A stretch of 64,000 nucleotides of DNA from Coniochaeta sp. PMI_546 (GCA_021432605.1 MU271158.1:124001-188000); one strand, 5' to 3'; positions 12,271 through 24,357 are shown, counted from the stretch's first letter. Notes: a model not told the origin generated them from the letters alone. A program made the numbers and translations.

Positions 12271-12894
12271 ATGAAGGCGCTGGATATGGCCAGAAATAAC
12301 GTGACGGTCCTGGCCATTGTGGCTATCTTCTGCTTAGGCAGCTTGTTTATGCTCGCCAACCCCCTCAACCTCGGCGCATACGATCCTATTTCGAGGCACG
12401 GTGGTGTCACCCACATCGTTATGTTCCAGTTCAAGGACACTGTTGCAGCCGATGCCATCGCAGAGGTGAGTTATCCGGTGGTGTATGCTGTGCTGCCTGT
12501 GCTGCGATGCCTCAATCTGACCAGCGCTATCATACTCAAAGACGAATCGTCGGATGCTGGCCCTCAAGGACACCTGCATTGATCCCGTCACCCAGAAACC
12601 ATACATCCGTTCCCTGACTGGAGGTAGAGACAACTCAATCGAGGGCTTGCAGGTACGTCTCAAACTTCAATTCGCTCGCCCCTTACTTAGACCCGTCATT
12701 TTGAAGACCAGATTGAGTGCTGACATGACGACTCCAAGAACGGAATCTCGTATGCTTTCGTCGTTGAGTTCGACTCACTGGAGAAGCGGGATTACTATGT
12801 GAAGGTCGATCCGTCACATAAAGCCTTCTTGCAGGTCGCTGGGTCGGTTCTGGAGAAGGCCATTGTGGTCGACTTTACTGATGGAGTTTTCTGA
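12271..12894 (+). CDS. Membrane-anchored Dabb (stress-responsive A/B barrel) domain protein
   Basis: Three exons: 12271-12465, 12542-12652 and 12739-12894, all phase 0, giving 153 residues. Residues 10-35 form one hydrophobic helix (NVTVLAIVAIFCLGSLFML) that looks like a signal anchor. The Dabb ferredoxin-like barrel then follows: THIVMFQFKD, RMLALKDTCIDP..KPYI, DNSIEGLQ-NGISYAFVVEF, SLEKRDYY..DPSHKAFL and KAIVVDFTDGVF. The last acceptor (CTCCAAG) was chosen because it restores the GLQ-NGI-AFVVEF order of the family and lies about 18 nt after a CTGAC branch site. Dabb proteins are small dimeric barrels. Some are polyketide cyclases, but most fungal ones have no known reaction. The membrane helix in front is less usual. 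Confidence 0.85.
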
Positions 12895-13274
12895 TTACCT
12901 TACCTTTGCCATCAGTACCTACCTTACTGTACATAAACTAAATAACATGCAATTTTGCAGTGGATCTGTCATCTATGCGATTAGCGGATATGACGACACG
13001 AGGTGTGACAAACGTCCGGTCGCGATTACCCCGAACCGCGGGAGAATCCTCCGATTGCCAGCGGGCTCATGCAACGACTTGTTGCTGTGCTACCTTGTTT
13101 CTTTTGCCTCTTGTTACTTTTGACGCCGTTCACAGTAGCCATTATCTAAGTGACTTATTCTTTTTTTGTCGTTGGTGTGACTCCGATCTAGGAGAGAACG
13201 TCACAGTGCAAACAACCCTCTGTCACTGGTGTTCTCGGCAGCAGGTTGAGGCTTTTTGGCAGCACATTATCAAA
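12895..13274. other. Intergenic, promoter of the aldo/keto reductase
   Basis: 380 bp between two plus-strand genes. It contains pyrimidine-rich tracts shortly before the next ATG. No coding potential or structured element was recognised. Confidence 0.45.
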
Positions 13275-14354
13275 ATGGCGAAACTCAGTCGCGACTCCAC
13301 GATCAAGCTCAAAAGCGGCTACGAGATTCCACGGTTGGGATATGGAGTGAGTTTTTCCGTCACTCTTGAATTAACTACGAGTTCATCATTAACCTTTTTC
13401 CAGCTCTGGAAAACGTGAGAGAGAAAGGGTGTACCCTTCCTTATTGGCGGTCCATTTGCTGACTCGTCTGGCTCAAAGGCCCCCTGAGCAAGCTACAGAG
13501 GTGGTGACCGAAGCGTTAAAACAGGGCTATCGTCATGTACGTCACACTACTCAGCCGTGGACTTCATCTGGCCCAAGGGTGGCTCCAAGTGTGTAGCACT
13601 TATCTCATTAACCTTCCAGATCGACTCGGCCGCTTCCTACCGCAATGAAGGCGGTGCTGCTGCTGCTGTTCGGCAGCTCGCTTCCTCAATACCGCGCGAG
13701 TCCATCTTCTTCACTTCCAAGGTCCGAAAGGTGAACTACGAACTCACCAAAGCCCAGGTCGACAAGACACTGGAGGAGACAGGTTTCGATTACATCGATC
13801 TGATGCTGTTGCATGCTCCCTACGGTGGCTCCGAAGCGCGGAAGGGCGGCTGGAGAGCTCTGGTAGAGGCCGTAGAGGCTGGGAAGGTGCGCTCTATCGG
13901 CGTCAGTAACTACGGTGTCCACCATTTGGACGAGCTGGAGCGCCATATCGCCGAGTTGGAGGAAGAGAGAGGCGGACCTGGAAAGGGCGGCATCCTGAGC
14001 GTCGGACAGTACGAAATTCACCCCTGGTGTGCCCGGAGCGATATCACGGAGTGGTTGAAGAAAAGAGGTGTCGCAGTCGAGGCCTACAGTCCGCTTGTCC
14101 GAGGCGAGAGATGGGACGAGCCCGTCCTCAAGAAGCTCGCGGAGAAGTATGGAAAGTCCCAGGCTCAGGTGCTCATCCGCTGGAGCCTGCAAAAGGGCTA
14201 CATTCCCCTGCCCAAGAGTGTCACTCCGGAGCGGATCAAGGCTAACGCCGATGTGTTCGACTTCGAGCTGACCGACTCGGAAGTGAGCGAACTCGAGACA
14301 GACGGGTACAATCCTGTCTGTTGGGATCCGACTATCATCAAGCTTGATGAGTAA
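13275..14354 (+). CDS. Aldo/keto reductase (AKR superfamily)
   Basis: Four exons: 13275-13346, 13404-13414, 13479-13536 and 13620-14354, giving 291 residues. The second exon is only 11 nt (CTCTGGAAAAC), but it is needed to read IPRLGYG-LWKT-PPEQAT in frame, the conserved start of the barrel. The AKR catalytic tetrad is visible as Asp49, Tyr54, Lys81 and His112 (IDSAASYRNE, FFTSK, LMLLHAP). GVSNYGVHHL, the Q-Y-E-I-H-P strand, AYSPLVRG and IPLPKSVTPERIKAN (NADPH-binding) follow as expected. The reaction is NAD(P)H-dependent reduction of an aldehyde or ketone; the substrate cannot be told. It is cytosolic and of full family length. Confidence 0.93.
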
Positions 14355-15243
14355 GGGGACGTCAAGCGACCTTGCGCCTTCGAGCACAATGTAGCCGACA
14401 TTGACCTCAATGCGAAACCCAGCAGCAAGCGATAGAGAAACTAGCTACATCCTGAACATATACAGCATTTCATCCTACACTTTCGAGTCCACTCGCATTT
14501 TACAATGCCCATTTGCAGTCAGCCTGCCGGGAGATCAATGACGCTGTCTTGTCGGTCAGCACGAGGGTGCTTTCTTATGTGCGACAGATTGGGAGCTTGC
14601 TTGAGCCCTTCTGGCCCCTCCCGGTTTAGCTGTGTACTTGCACACTCCTTTCCGGGTTTCGGTTGTCTCGGCGCGCATGCACCCCATGGTCCAGCAATGC
14701 TTCCATCAACTGCGACCTGGTTGTGGGGTATGTTGCCGGCCGGCTAATATAAAACCCCCCTGCCCAATTGGTCGACGTGTCACTGGCCTCGTCTCTTTCT
14801 AGTATGCGGACGTAGCCATCCGCGGCTTGTCGGCGGAATGGACCTCAAGTGGTGGTTCGCGTAAGCTCTTCTATCACAGGACCAGTTTTCTGGTGCGACT
14901 TTCCTGGTTCTAGGTACAAGTTTCCATGCTGTTCGAAGTCGGTTGACGGGCCGCTTGATGTCTTGCCATCGCTGCTGCGATCGATGCGACGCCCCTGTCG
15001 GGAGCGAAAGCGCCATGTTTCCTAATGCGGCGGTTCTCTGGGAACGAATTTCCTCTCCCGTATCTGACTAGACCAAGACGTGGGTTTACTCTTCATGGGC
15101 TGCCGTCCGTGTCCAGTTTCGCACATGTATATAGATATATATATAGACATTTGCCTCTTTTAATACCGAGATAGACGAGAGCACTACCGTTCTGCACGCA
15201 CGCCAAGACAATATCAGACCCGGGAATACCTCCGAACATAATC
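14355..15243. promoter_or_regulatory. Upstream region of the LPMO gene
   Basis: 889 bp without a supported gene. A TATA-like run (GTATATAGATATATATATAG) at 15127-15146 lies about 100 bp before the LPMO ATG, a plausible core promoter. A second TATAAAA-like stretch at about 14748-14755 is farther away. C-rich CCCCTCC-type stretches (around 14615) could serve CreA/Cre1 carbon repression, which is common for cellulase-type genes; this is inference only. Confidence 0.45.
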
Positions 15244-16472
15244 ATGAAGAACCTCATCAGTCTGGCAGCCTTGTCGCTGGCTGTAAGCGACGTCTCAGCT
15301 CACTACATCTTCCAGCAGCTCTCGATCGGCTCGACCAAATACCCAGTATATCAGTACATTCGCCAGAACACGAACTACAACTCGCCCGTCACCGATCTGA
15401 CTTCCAACGACTTACGATGCAACGTTGGTGCGAGCGGTGCGTCGACGCAGACTGTCAGTGTGAAGGCGGGTGACCAGTTCACATTCACTCTTGATACTCC
15501 GGTGTATCACCAAGGCCCGATCTCAATGTGAGTCAGTGCCAGCGGCATTGATATGGACTCTCGCCCTGACACTCATCAGTTATATGTCGAAAGCGCCTGG
15601 CAAGGCATCAGACTACGACGGAAGCGGACCATGGTTTAAGATCCGTGACATCGGTAAGCGTAGTCACAAAGATCCCACGGGTCGGTGCTCAGAACTAACA
15701 GCTTATAGGTCCTACTTTCAGCGGCGGACAGGCAACATGGGATATGGAGGGTAGGTGAAGCACCGCCGCTTCTGTCACGCACAGCCCTGACCACAGTTAC
15801 AGGTTCTTACACATACAACATTCCGACCTGCATTCCTGACGGCGAATATCTTCTCCGCATCCAGTCGCTCGCAATTCACAATCCTTGGCCAGCAGGCATT
15901 CCCCAGGTAAGCACCGCTTCGTGAAAGGAGAAGAGCCAATCATTACGACGTAATCTAATACCTGGTGTAGTTCTACGTCGAGTGTGCACAGATCAGCGTG
16001 TCTGGTGGCGGCAGCGCAACCCCGTCGCCCACAGCCCTCATCCCCGGCGCCTTCAAGGACACCGACCCAGGCTACACAGTGAACGTAAGCACATCATCTG
16101 CTTCCTGCCCTTCAGCGATCCAGCTAACACCTCCGCCAGATCTACTCCAACTTCAACAACTATACCGTGCCCGGTCCAGCAGTGTGGAGCTGCGGAAGCT
16201 CCTCGGGCGGCGGCGGCGGCTCGACCTCGACCACAACCAAGGCCGGCAGCACCACAACGGCCAAGCCGACGACCACGAGCACCACCGCAAAGCCCACTAC
16301 ACTGACGACCTCGACGACCAAGGCTACCACGACAACGACCACGCCGCCCTCGGGGGGATGCACTGTCGCCAAGTACGGCCAGTGCGGCGGGAGTGGCTGG
16401 ACGGGCTGCACCACCTGTGCCAGCGGAAGCACGTGTTCGAAGAGCAACGATTACTACAGCCAATGCTTGTAA
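15244..16472 (+). CDS. AA9 lytic polysaccharide monooxygenase with C-terminal CBM1
   Basis: Six exons: 15244-15527, 15580-15653, 15709-15750, 15803-15906, 15971-16084 and 16140-16472, giving 316 residues. A signal peptide of 19 residues ends ..SDVSA, leaving His20 as the mature N-terminus. That His forms the copper histidine brace together with His89 (PVYHQGPIS). The axial Tyr170 lies in [10 protein letters not shown] long Thr/Ser linker (about 230-280), probably O-glycosylated, leads to the cellulose-binding CBM1 (about 283-316) with [21 protein letters not shown] and a terminal CL. The enzyme oxidatively cleaves cellulose or related glucans outside the cell. All key residues and the family length are intact, so it should be active. 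The five short introns each have good donors and acceptors. Confidence 0.96.
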
Positions 16473-16645
16473 TGACTAGGCTGAGCTGGGGACAGGACAG
16501 GTCATGGTCTGTTTCTCTTGGCATGTCCTAGTCTATCACTCGGGAAGAACAACAGCTCTCCAGTAGCGCAAACTTCGCTTCGATGTATATAGTTTGTCTC
16601 CATTGAAAGGAACTCATTCCTAAGCCTCTCTGCTAGTCATTTCTC

Positions 16646-17984
16646 TCACCAAGTAGACTCCAGCCCATTTACCCCAACGGGCTTGTCAGCCAGCGTCGTG
16701 ATCCTGAAACCATGCCGCAGCCCCTCCTGCGGGTTGTGAACGTTGTAGTCCGTGATAGCCGTGTGGGCCGTCACGCGGTTGTCCCAGAGAGCCACCGTGC
16801 CTTCCTCCCACTTGACGCGGACCTGGAAGTCTTGGCCGAGGGAGATGTGCTTTTTTTTCTGCTGTTAGTCTCGGTGCTTCTCGGTGTGTAAGACATGTGA
16901 GCCAACGTACCTTGAACAGGAGCTTAAGCAGAGCATCCGACTCCTCGTCTCGCAGACCGATGATGCGCTTCGTGAAGCCGGGGTTGATGAACAGTGCCTT
17001 TTGTCCAGTCGCCTAAATCCCCACAGTTAGTGTCTGGCATGGACACCTGCAAGCTGAGTGCGACTTACAGGATGGATCCTGACGATAGGATGCTCGGACT
17101 TGATCGGCTCGCGCCTCACAAACTTCCCGTCGCGTCTGGCGCTCTCGGCCTGTGGAAACCCGCTGTGCTCGGCCCGGAGGCCTTCGAGGAGGTTCTTGAT
17201 GGGCTGCGACAAGCGTTCATATGCCGCTGTCTGCGAAGCCCAGGCCGTGTCGCCGCCGGTAGGTGGCACGGACAGGAGGGTTAGGATGGTGATGCCGGGT
17301 GTCTGGTGCTCGTACGAGACGTCGGAGTGGTAGCCGACTGTGGTGAGCTTGTTGTTCTTGTTGCGCGCCCGGTACTCGTTGTCTGGGCCGAGGTAGATGT
17401 TGTGCAATTCCAGATGATCCTTGACGTGCGATCCAACCGGCTTGGACTCTGTTAGCAAGGCGTGTTTCTTTTTGCAAGGGCGGGGCAAGCTTACGTGGAT
17501 ATGCAACGGCCCAAAGTATCGGCCGAACTCCTTCTGCTTCTCGATTCCGATGTCTTTGAAGTCTTGGTCGCGGAAGACAACCACGCCCCGTTCTGCGATG
17601 AGGAGGGCGAGTTCGTCCCTCTGGACGTCGTTGAGTTCCGAGAGTTGCAAGCCTCGGATTTCGGTGCCGATGACGGGCGTAAGCTTGCTCACCTTTAGGG
17701 CAGGGTTGTCCTTGGACAGCAGGTTGGGCTTGGCTTTGTCAGCTGCGGCACCCTTGTCCTTGAACTCGAAGGGCTCCAGTGGTGGGAAGTGCGTTTGGTT
17801 GTCATATACGGGGAGGTAGTCAGAGTATTTGTACTGATCATGAGTTAGCACCAAGTCTAGATGCTCAAGTGTAGCGTGTGTGAATGATCGTTGTGAGTAC
17901 CTGCTCGTGGATCCCCTTGTCATAGGCCAGAGTCAGGGTGACCGGGGCTGACTCCTGAGTGGTGGTTGTTGTTGTTGTTGACAT
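16646..17984 (-). CDS. TauD/TfdA-type 2-oxoglutarate Fe(II) dioxygenase
   Basis: Five exons on the minus strand (17984-17901, 17833-17495, 17446-17069, 17012-16911, 16858-16646) give 371 residues. The iron triad is His181 and Asp183 (VGYHSDVSYE) plus His333 (NRVTAH); Arg353 (RHGFRIT) should bind 2-oxoglutarate. Also typical are GTEIRGLQLSEL, RGVVVFRDQDF, GGDTAWASQTAAYERLS and KALFINPGFTKRI. The family oxidises sulfonates such as taurine, or other small acids, releasing CO2 and succinate. Fungal members of this length are often annotated as alpha-ketoglutarate-dependent taurine or sulfonate dioxygenases. It is probably cytosolic, with no targeting signal. It runs in the same direction as kynureninase 780 bp away, but no functional link is evident. 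The last exon begins in an A-run coding for lysines. Confidence 0.92.
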
Positions 17985-18761
17985 CTTGAAGTGTGATATT
18001 GCACGCTGCAGCCCGGAGTGTATTGTTGTGGTACTAGTAATTCTAGATGATAGTGCGGAGTGGTCATTCCAGGCTTTCATACGGGAACTCTCCTTGGCGT
18101 TTGACCACTTACTTATACTCATCGTGAGAACATCACGTCAAATGTTCAGATTATGGTGAGCCAAGTCAACATAACCTGGTCATCGTGCTCCAAATATGCG
18201 ATAGTGCTGTTTGATAGCAGTGATCCAGCGAGTCGTGATTCTGGCAGAAATGACGAAGGGACAACCATTACTATCAGCCAGTCGCACTATCACTTAGTCG
18301 TCGACTCATCGGTTCTTCGGCAGCTCCTACAAGAGTCTCAAGGGGGGGAGGGCTTTGATTTGCTAGGATTGGTGAGGAGGTTGATGTCGTGATATTTGCT
18401 GATATACTGGTGGTACCGACTAGCGGAGCGGTTCGGCACTCGGGGGTATGACCATAAGAGGTATTGCCTCTGACACTACCGACACTAAAAGAGCTAACGA
18501 TAAATACCACCAGGACATATGTCAATATATCCTGTACTTCGACATCAACACTGCCGTGTTGTTCGAGGCAAGTGGACAAGCAGCTCCGAGCAGGCAGTAG
18601 CCCTGCAATCGGGCCCTGAATAGGTATGTGACGATGCTTCCCGCGATGTCAGTAGATTTCAAGCACCTGCATACGCATGGCATGAGATGGCTGTACCTAA
18701 AACGGACAATAAGCGAGATAATTACAACTGTACATGATCAATATGACTTCTTATTCTGCTC
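17985..18761. other. Intergenic between dioxygenase and kynureninase
   Basis: 777 bp containing the promoter of the dioxygenase gene and the 3' flank of kynureninase. Frames here are short and mutually overlapping, and none has a recognisable motif. Confidence 0.5.
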
Positions 18762-20372
18762 TTATGTGCTCGTCCCTATCGCATGTCGGAATATTTCCGC
18801 AAATCTCCAAGCGTCCGAAAACGTACAGTACAACGGCACGGGCGCAACACGGATGACGTCCGGTTTGCGTTGATCACAAACAACACTTCCTTCCCTCAAA
18901 GCCTTTCCGACGTGCTCCAGGAGACCCGGGCGCAGAAGTACGCTCAGTTGAGTACCTCTTTCGAGGGGATTCTTCGGCGTGATGATTCTGAACGGTGGCT
19001 GCTTGCCATCTGCATTGTGGGCGGCGAGTATATCGTTCAGCAGATACTCCGTGTAAGCCGTCAATAGAAGCGACTTTGAGCGTAGCGCAGACATGCTTGT
19101 CTGGTTGAACACAGAAAGAGCTGCGGATAGAGATGCGAGGTCAATGGCTGACGGGTTCGACACCTGGAATCCACCAGCCCCTGGAGTCGGCTGGAAGGTC
19201 TTAGCCATGTTGAAACGGACAGACTTGTCGCCGCCGTACCAGCCAGCCAGCCTCGGTCGAAAGACAAACTCGTTTTTGTCTAGTGCATACTCAACCTTTC
19301 CATGGCGCTCATGTACAAATGCGCCGGCGATCGCACCTGGACCTGCGTTAATGTACTTATAGGTACACCATACTGCGAAGTCCACGTTCCAGTCATGGAG
19401 ACGAAGCTCAACATTTCCGGCGGCATGTGCAAGATCCCACCCAACGACAATGCCCCTCTCTTGGGCGTACCGTGTGATGCGGGGAATATCGAAGAGCTGG
19501 CCGCTGTAGTACTGTATGCCAGGAAGCAGGAGCAGTGCCGTCTCGCTAGCATGCTCGTCAATAACGGACAGGATTTTCTCTGTCGGGATACAAAAGTCGT
19601 CGTCAGGTTGTATCTCGACCATAGACTTTGCTGGGTCGAGGCCGTGCCACTTGATCTGTGAATCGATGGCGTACTGTGGGTGTCAGCGTGATGTTGCGGT
19701 ATCTGACAGAATTTGACATACCCAGTCACTTGGAAATGGCTTCCACTCCAAAATGATCTTGTGACGTTTCTCGATTGGCCGGTAGAAACTTGCCATCATG
19801 AAGTGCAGATTGGCTGTCAAGGTATTCATGATGACGATCTCGCCAGGCGACGCACCAACGATGTCAACCGACTTCTTTGCGCAAGCCTCGGCCATATCCT
19901 GCCACGCCACAAGAGGGGACTCGTCGAGACTGTTAAAGTGACCGTTGACCCCTATTGATGCCCACGTCTCCAGCTGAGCATCGAGATACTGTCGTACCGC
20001 TTTAGGCTGGGCACCGAGGGAGTTCCCCACAAGGTATATGGACGGAGAGTCATCAGAATCACTCTGAACATCCCCATTCTGAATTCCGTTTTGCTGCCCG
20101 TTACAACGCAGAGTAGCGTCCCGAGTTGAGCCATTCAGTTTTGCTGCAATCGTCAACTTAAGTGCCATCGACATCGAGAGTGTGCGACTTCACATACAGT
20201 CAAGAGCCTTTTTCTTGAGGGAACTCCTTGTCGGTATATTGAACTGATCGCGGAGATGTCTTAGCTCGTCTTGAGCGTCTAGCTTCTCCGCGAAGCCGTG
20301 CTTTTTGGCCTCAGGTGGGAAGACTGGACATTGTCCATTCCTGAGGGTCTCAACTGCTGCTGCAATATCCAT
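18762..20372 (-). CDS. BNA5: Kynureninase
   Basis: Three exons on the minus strand (20372-20198, 20143-19722, 19673-18762) give 502 residues. The start [14 protein letters not shown] precedes the family motifs [25 protein letters not shown] and [10 protein letters not shown]. Further motifs are [30 protein letters not shown] and the PLP-lysine segment [13 protein letters not shown] (Lys305). The C-terminal part has [14 protein letters not shown] and [17 protein letters not shown]. The enzyme cleaves kynurenine or 3-hydroxykynurenine to anthranilate or 3-hydroxyanthranilate plus alanine, in NAD biosynthesis and tryptophan breakdown. The acceptor of the first intron (GATTGCAG) was chosen by phase. 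The gene is intact although its start lies only 400 bp from the RIP-mutated block. Confidence 0.95.
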
Positions 20373-20770
20373 TGTGATATTTATTCAAAAATTAAGAATT
20401 GAAGGTACTAGATCTGAGATTTGGTCATGAAGTATACCTGATTGCAGTTTTGTAGGCGCTGCTTCAATGTTTATCTTCTTCAATTGATGTCAACTCCCAA
20501 AGTATCGCCTCACACGCAACGTTACTAGGTCTTCTATAGTCCGCCAGATGCAAACCATGCGAGATTCAACCCGAAAAGTGTTCTCGGTTTTAGACGGCTT
20601 AACTGACAATGGGTGGGTAGGTTGACCTGATAGAGGGGTAATCACGTGTACGAAAATTTTAAATGACCTGATAATAAGGCCGAATACCTAGTCTCTGGGG
20701 CACAGACTAAAAATTGAATGTGGGTCTCGGTGGTAGGTACGGCAGTTGCCACAGTGGCTTAGGCCAGTGG
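20373..20770. other. Promoter of kynureninase and left flank of the transposon island
   Basis: About 400 bp of normal-composition DNA between the kynureninase start and the first LTR. It contains AT-rich runs and an ATCACGTG box near 20641. No gene is seen. Confidence 0.5.
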
Positions 20771-20775
20771 CTTAT
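20771..20775. repeat. Target-site duplication (left copy, CTTAT) of element A
   Basis: CTTAT directly precedes the 5' LTR of element A and occurs again at 41301-41305 directly after its 3' LTR. Five base pairs is the usual duplication length for Ty3/gypsy integrases. Confidence 0.8.
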
Positions 20776-21144
20776 TGTTACAGACCTACGGTTACGGAGG
20801 GAACCCCGCCAATCGATAAGGAACAGATATATAAGGCGTATCGCACTACATAGGTCAGGGACCCCGGGTCACGTGACTGATAGGAGGAATAGTTTTATAG
20901 TAAACATATTAAGATATAGGTAATAGTTTCTTATTAACTATATTACTATATTCGTTTAAGTATATAAGAAAGAATCTTTCTAATCTCCGTTATAAGTAGT
21001 TTTTAATTACCTAATAATCAATCTAAATATTTAATTGAAGTTATCATTTAAATAAGATACTTATCTTAACGATATTAAAATAAAAACTATTTACTATACC
21101 TTAACTTACTTACCTTAAGTAATAAAACTTATCTTCTAATCTTA
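20776..21144 (+). repeat. 5' LTR of element A, first part (interrupted by element B)
   Basis: Starts TGTTACAGACC and aligns throughout with 40910-41300. The LTR is interrupted after 369 bp by element B. Its last 22 bp are found at 34921-34942, giving 391 bp in total, exactly the length of the 3' copy. The first 110 bp or so keep more C and G than the 3' copy. Confidence 0.85.
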
Positions 21145-21535
21145 TATTATAAACCTATAGGTGACGGAAGATACCCCGCCAATAGATAAAGAACATATAT
21201 ACGAGGCTTATCGTACTATATAGGCAAGGGACCTCGGGTTATATAACTGATTATTATAATCGTAATAATTAGGAAAGATTACGGTCGGTACGATTATAAC
21301 TATCGCTATAATTATTATAATCTCTACTAATATATAAGGAAGAGTTCTTCGGGACTCCGTTATAGATAGTTCTTAATTACCTAGTGATCAATTTAAATAT
21401 TCAATCGAGGTTATTATTGAATAAGATACTTATCTTAACGATATTAGAATAAAGATTATTTGTTATACCTTAACTTACTTACCTTAAGTAATAGAATTTA
21501 CCTTTTAATCCTTAGCCCGTCTTAAGATCGTTATA
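21145..21535 (+). repeat. 5' LTR of element B (391 bp)
   Basis: Begins TATTATAAACC and ends GATCGTTATA, and matches 34525-34915 over its full length with the same start and end. Preceded by the TCTTA target duplication. It shares its first ~100 bp and last ~170 bp with the LTRs of element A, but the middle is unrelated. Confidence 0.85.
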
Positions 21536-21992
21536 TTTTGATTATTCCTATTCGGTAAGTTAACCTTATACTAAGTAGCTAATATAGTACCCGGAATACC
21601 CGTACCTTAGCTAGTACCTATGATATAGGCGTAAGCTAACGATATAGTAACAATGATCACGTAGTTATAAACGGAGATTACGGCTCTTAAGGAAGGACCT
21701 AAAGTCGACCTTACGGCCAAGATCAAAGCCCCGCGCCCTAAGCCTTATGATAGGAATAAGGAAGGGTTATAAGCCTTTATTACCTAGGTATATACGTACT
21801 TTAAAATATATTCGAAATCCTTTCCTCGGGAGTACGAAAAGGTAATCTATATAGGTAGCTTGTTAAAAGGAAAAGCGGTCGAATAGTTCGAACCTAGTCT
21901 TCGGGACTTTCTAAATAATTAGTTAAACTAGGAAGGACGGAAACCGGAAACCCGTATAACGATCCGTCACTCTAGGTAAGTACTTAGACCTA

Positions 21993-22393
21993 TAACTTAA
22001 GGTTTATTAATAATTGAGTTAGGTACGTACTTGATAAGTTATAATAGATTGTATCTAGCCGAAAGGTAGACTAATACTTTAAAAAGGGGTAGGTAATTGA
22101 ATATAGAGAACTATATAGATTGATCGTTACTCCTAGTAACTCGTAACTAACTAGCTATAATAACGGTCTTATATACAAAGTATAATTCTAAGGATTACTT
22201 CCTATACCGTAATCTATTTGTTATAAACGGTAATCTAGGCTATATTAGCTTACCGTAATCTAAGTGATCCTATATTAATAGCTTACCTCTTATATGTTCG
22301 GTTACTACTGATCCTATTATGATTAGATAGCCCTTATTCCGTAGGGGTTGTTCCGTTTCGTACCCCGCCGGCCTAATAATACGGTTCGTAATA
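21993..22393 (-). repeat. LTR of element C (left copy, approximate)
   Basis: Matches 24358-24757 from AAGGTTTATT-like sequence at the start to CGGTTCGTAATA at the end, including shared TAGCTTACCGTAATC. The boundary on the left is uncertain by about 20 bp. Confidence 0.6.
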
Positions 22394-24357
22394 CGATATC
22401 CCTCCTCTTAGGTCTTCGTCCCGAAGGCCAAGGGGAATTACAAAACAACGTTGGCGCTTACGTTAAGGTAGGTCGGTAATTTCCCTTTTCCTATCATATT
22501 ATACTAATATAATATCTGGTCGTATAGTTAAGCCTTCTAAGGAAAAATCAAAGAAAACTAAACAACGTTACCGTTTAGCCGTTATAATTAACGAGCTAGG
22601 TTTCGAAATCATACCTTATTCTTTTTACCATTCCCGGGGAATAAAGTATAAGATATTAAAGGGTATAACGAGGTATAGTAAATATATTCGCCGTAATCGA
22701 TCTTACGACGGTTCGGGGGTATTTATTTTTTCCCGTAAGTTTGTTATACTCCCTATTCCCTTAATCAATTTGTTAAGGGAACTAGTTTCGCGTATTATCT
22801 AAGAGTCCCGTCGTCTCGATAGAAAAGAATCGGACGCCGAAAAATTATTTCGTAAGCGGCGGGAACGGTTCTTTCAAACGTAACGGGAGTTGGATAAGTC
22901 GTTATCGCGTCTCGAGCGCCTAAGGCGCTAAAAGCGTTCGTTAGTATCCCAGGGCGCCGTTATAATTACTTAGGATCTTTAGAATCTAGACGATTTGGAC
23001 GAGCCGGATCGTTAGGAGTTTAAGGCGGTTATTAACGTATAATCTTTCGGGGCTTTTAGCGTTATCGACTAGAATACCGTTTTTAACGATAGTTCGTTAG
23101 AAGTTGGTCCGGGTTTTGACGGTAGTACTATTCAAGTAGTTATTAATAGTTCGTCAGGTTCTTAACCGGTTCCTATATATTTTCCGAATCCTTATAATCT
23201 TTTTATTTGATCAAATATTATACCTTGTTCCCTCGTCTTTTCGAATCGAGGATTGTTTCGACCTCGTATTCTAGTTCGACTAAATCTATTTCTACTAGCT
23301 CTTAGAGTTTGGCGTTATACGTTACCGGTTCTAATAGTAAAACGTAGAATATTAGGTAAATCTTTATTATTTTTAGTAAGTAGAGTTTGTAGTTCGAATC
23401 GGAGATAACTTCCTTAATTTCGAAGGGTCCAAGTTTTTTATAATCTAATTTGTCGCTTGGTCGTTTAGTCTTAATATTTTTCCGTAATAAGTAAACTTTA
23501 TCTCCTTTTTTAAAAGTTAATCCCTTTAACCTTTTCTAATTATAGTACTTTGTTATATTACTTTTAACAAGTTCTAACTATTCTCGTAACTTATTATATA
23601 ATTCCTTAAGTTCTTCGGTTACTTTAAAAGCCTTTAGTATTTCCCGAGATTGATATAATATTTAGTTAATCTCCGGTTCGAAGCCGTAATTTACGAAGAA
23701 GGGCGAGTATCTAATACTATCTTACTTCGTACTATTATATACAAACTATACTAAGGGTAGAAGTTCTACCTAATTGTTTTGTTTATAGTTTATATAATTC
23801 CGTAGGTATTATTCTAAGACTTGATTTAATCTTTTAATTTGTCCGTTTATTTGTAAGTAATAAGTTATCGTTAGAGAATATTTCACTCCGAATTTAGCTA
23901 TAAATACCTTCTAAAAGTTTGAAATAAATGTTATTCCTCGGTTAGAGACTATCTTTATAGGTAGCCCGTAATTACTAATAATATACTTTAAAAACGTATA
24001 TACGAGATCTTCCGTCGTACTAGCTTCTTTATAAGGGATGAAATACCTATACTTGGTCAATCTATCGATGATTACGAAAACGTTATTATATCGTACTCCC
24101 GTTATAAGTTCTTTAGACAATAATAGCTTAACGATATAATCGAACGCGATATATCCCTAAGCTCTCTCTAATACTAGTAAAGGTCTAAGCTCTCTATATA
24201 GCTTATATCATATTACCTTATTCTAGTTATATTATTAATATTTACTAATAACTTCCGCGATACGTTCCCTAAGCCTATCGAAGTTATATATTCGTTAAAT
24301 CTTTTATACCGTTTTTAATATACCTATTATAACGAATTAATACTCTCGAATACTAAC

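Noticed and set aside
15998-16531. Plus-strand and minus-strand long frames over the LPMO linker
   Set aside because: Shadows of the low-complexity Thr/Ser linker and CBM1 coding sequence in other frames.
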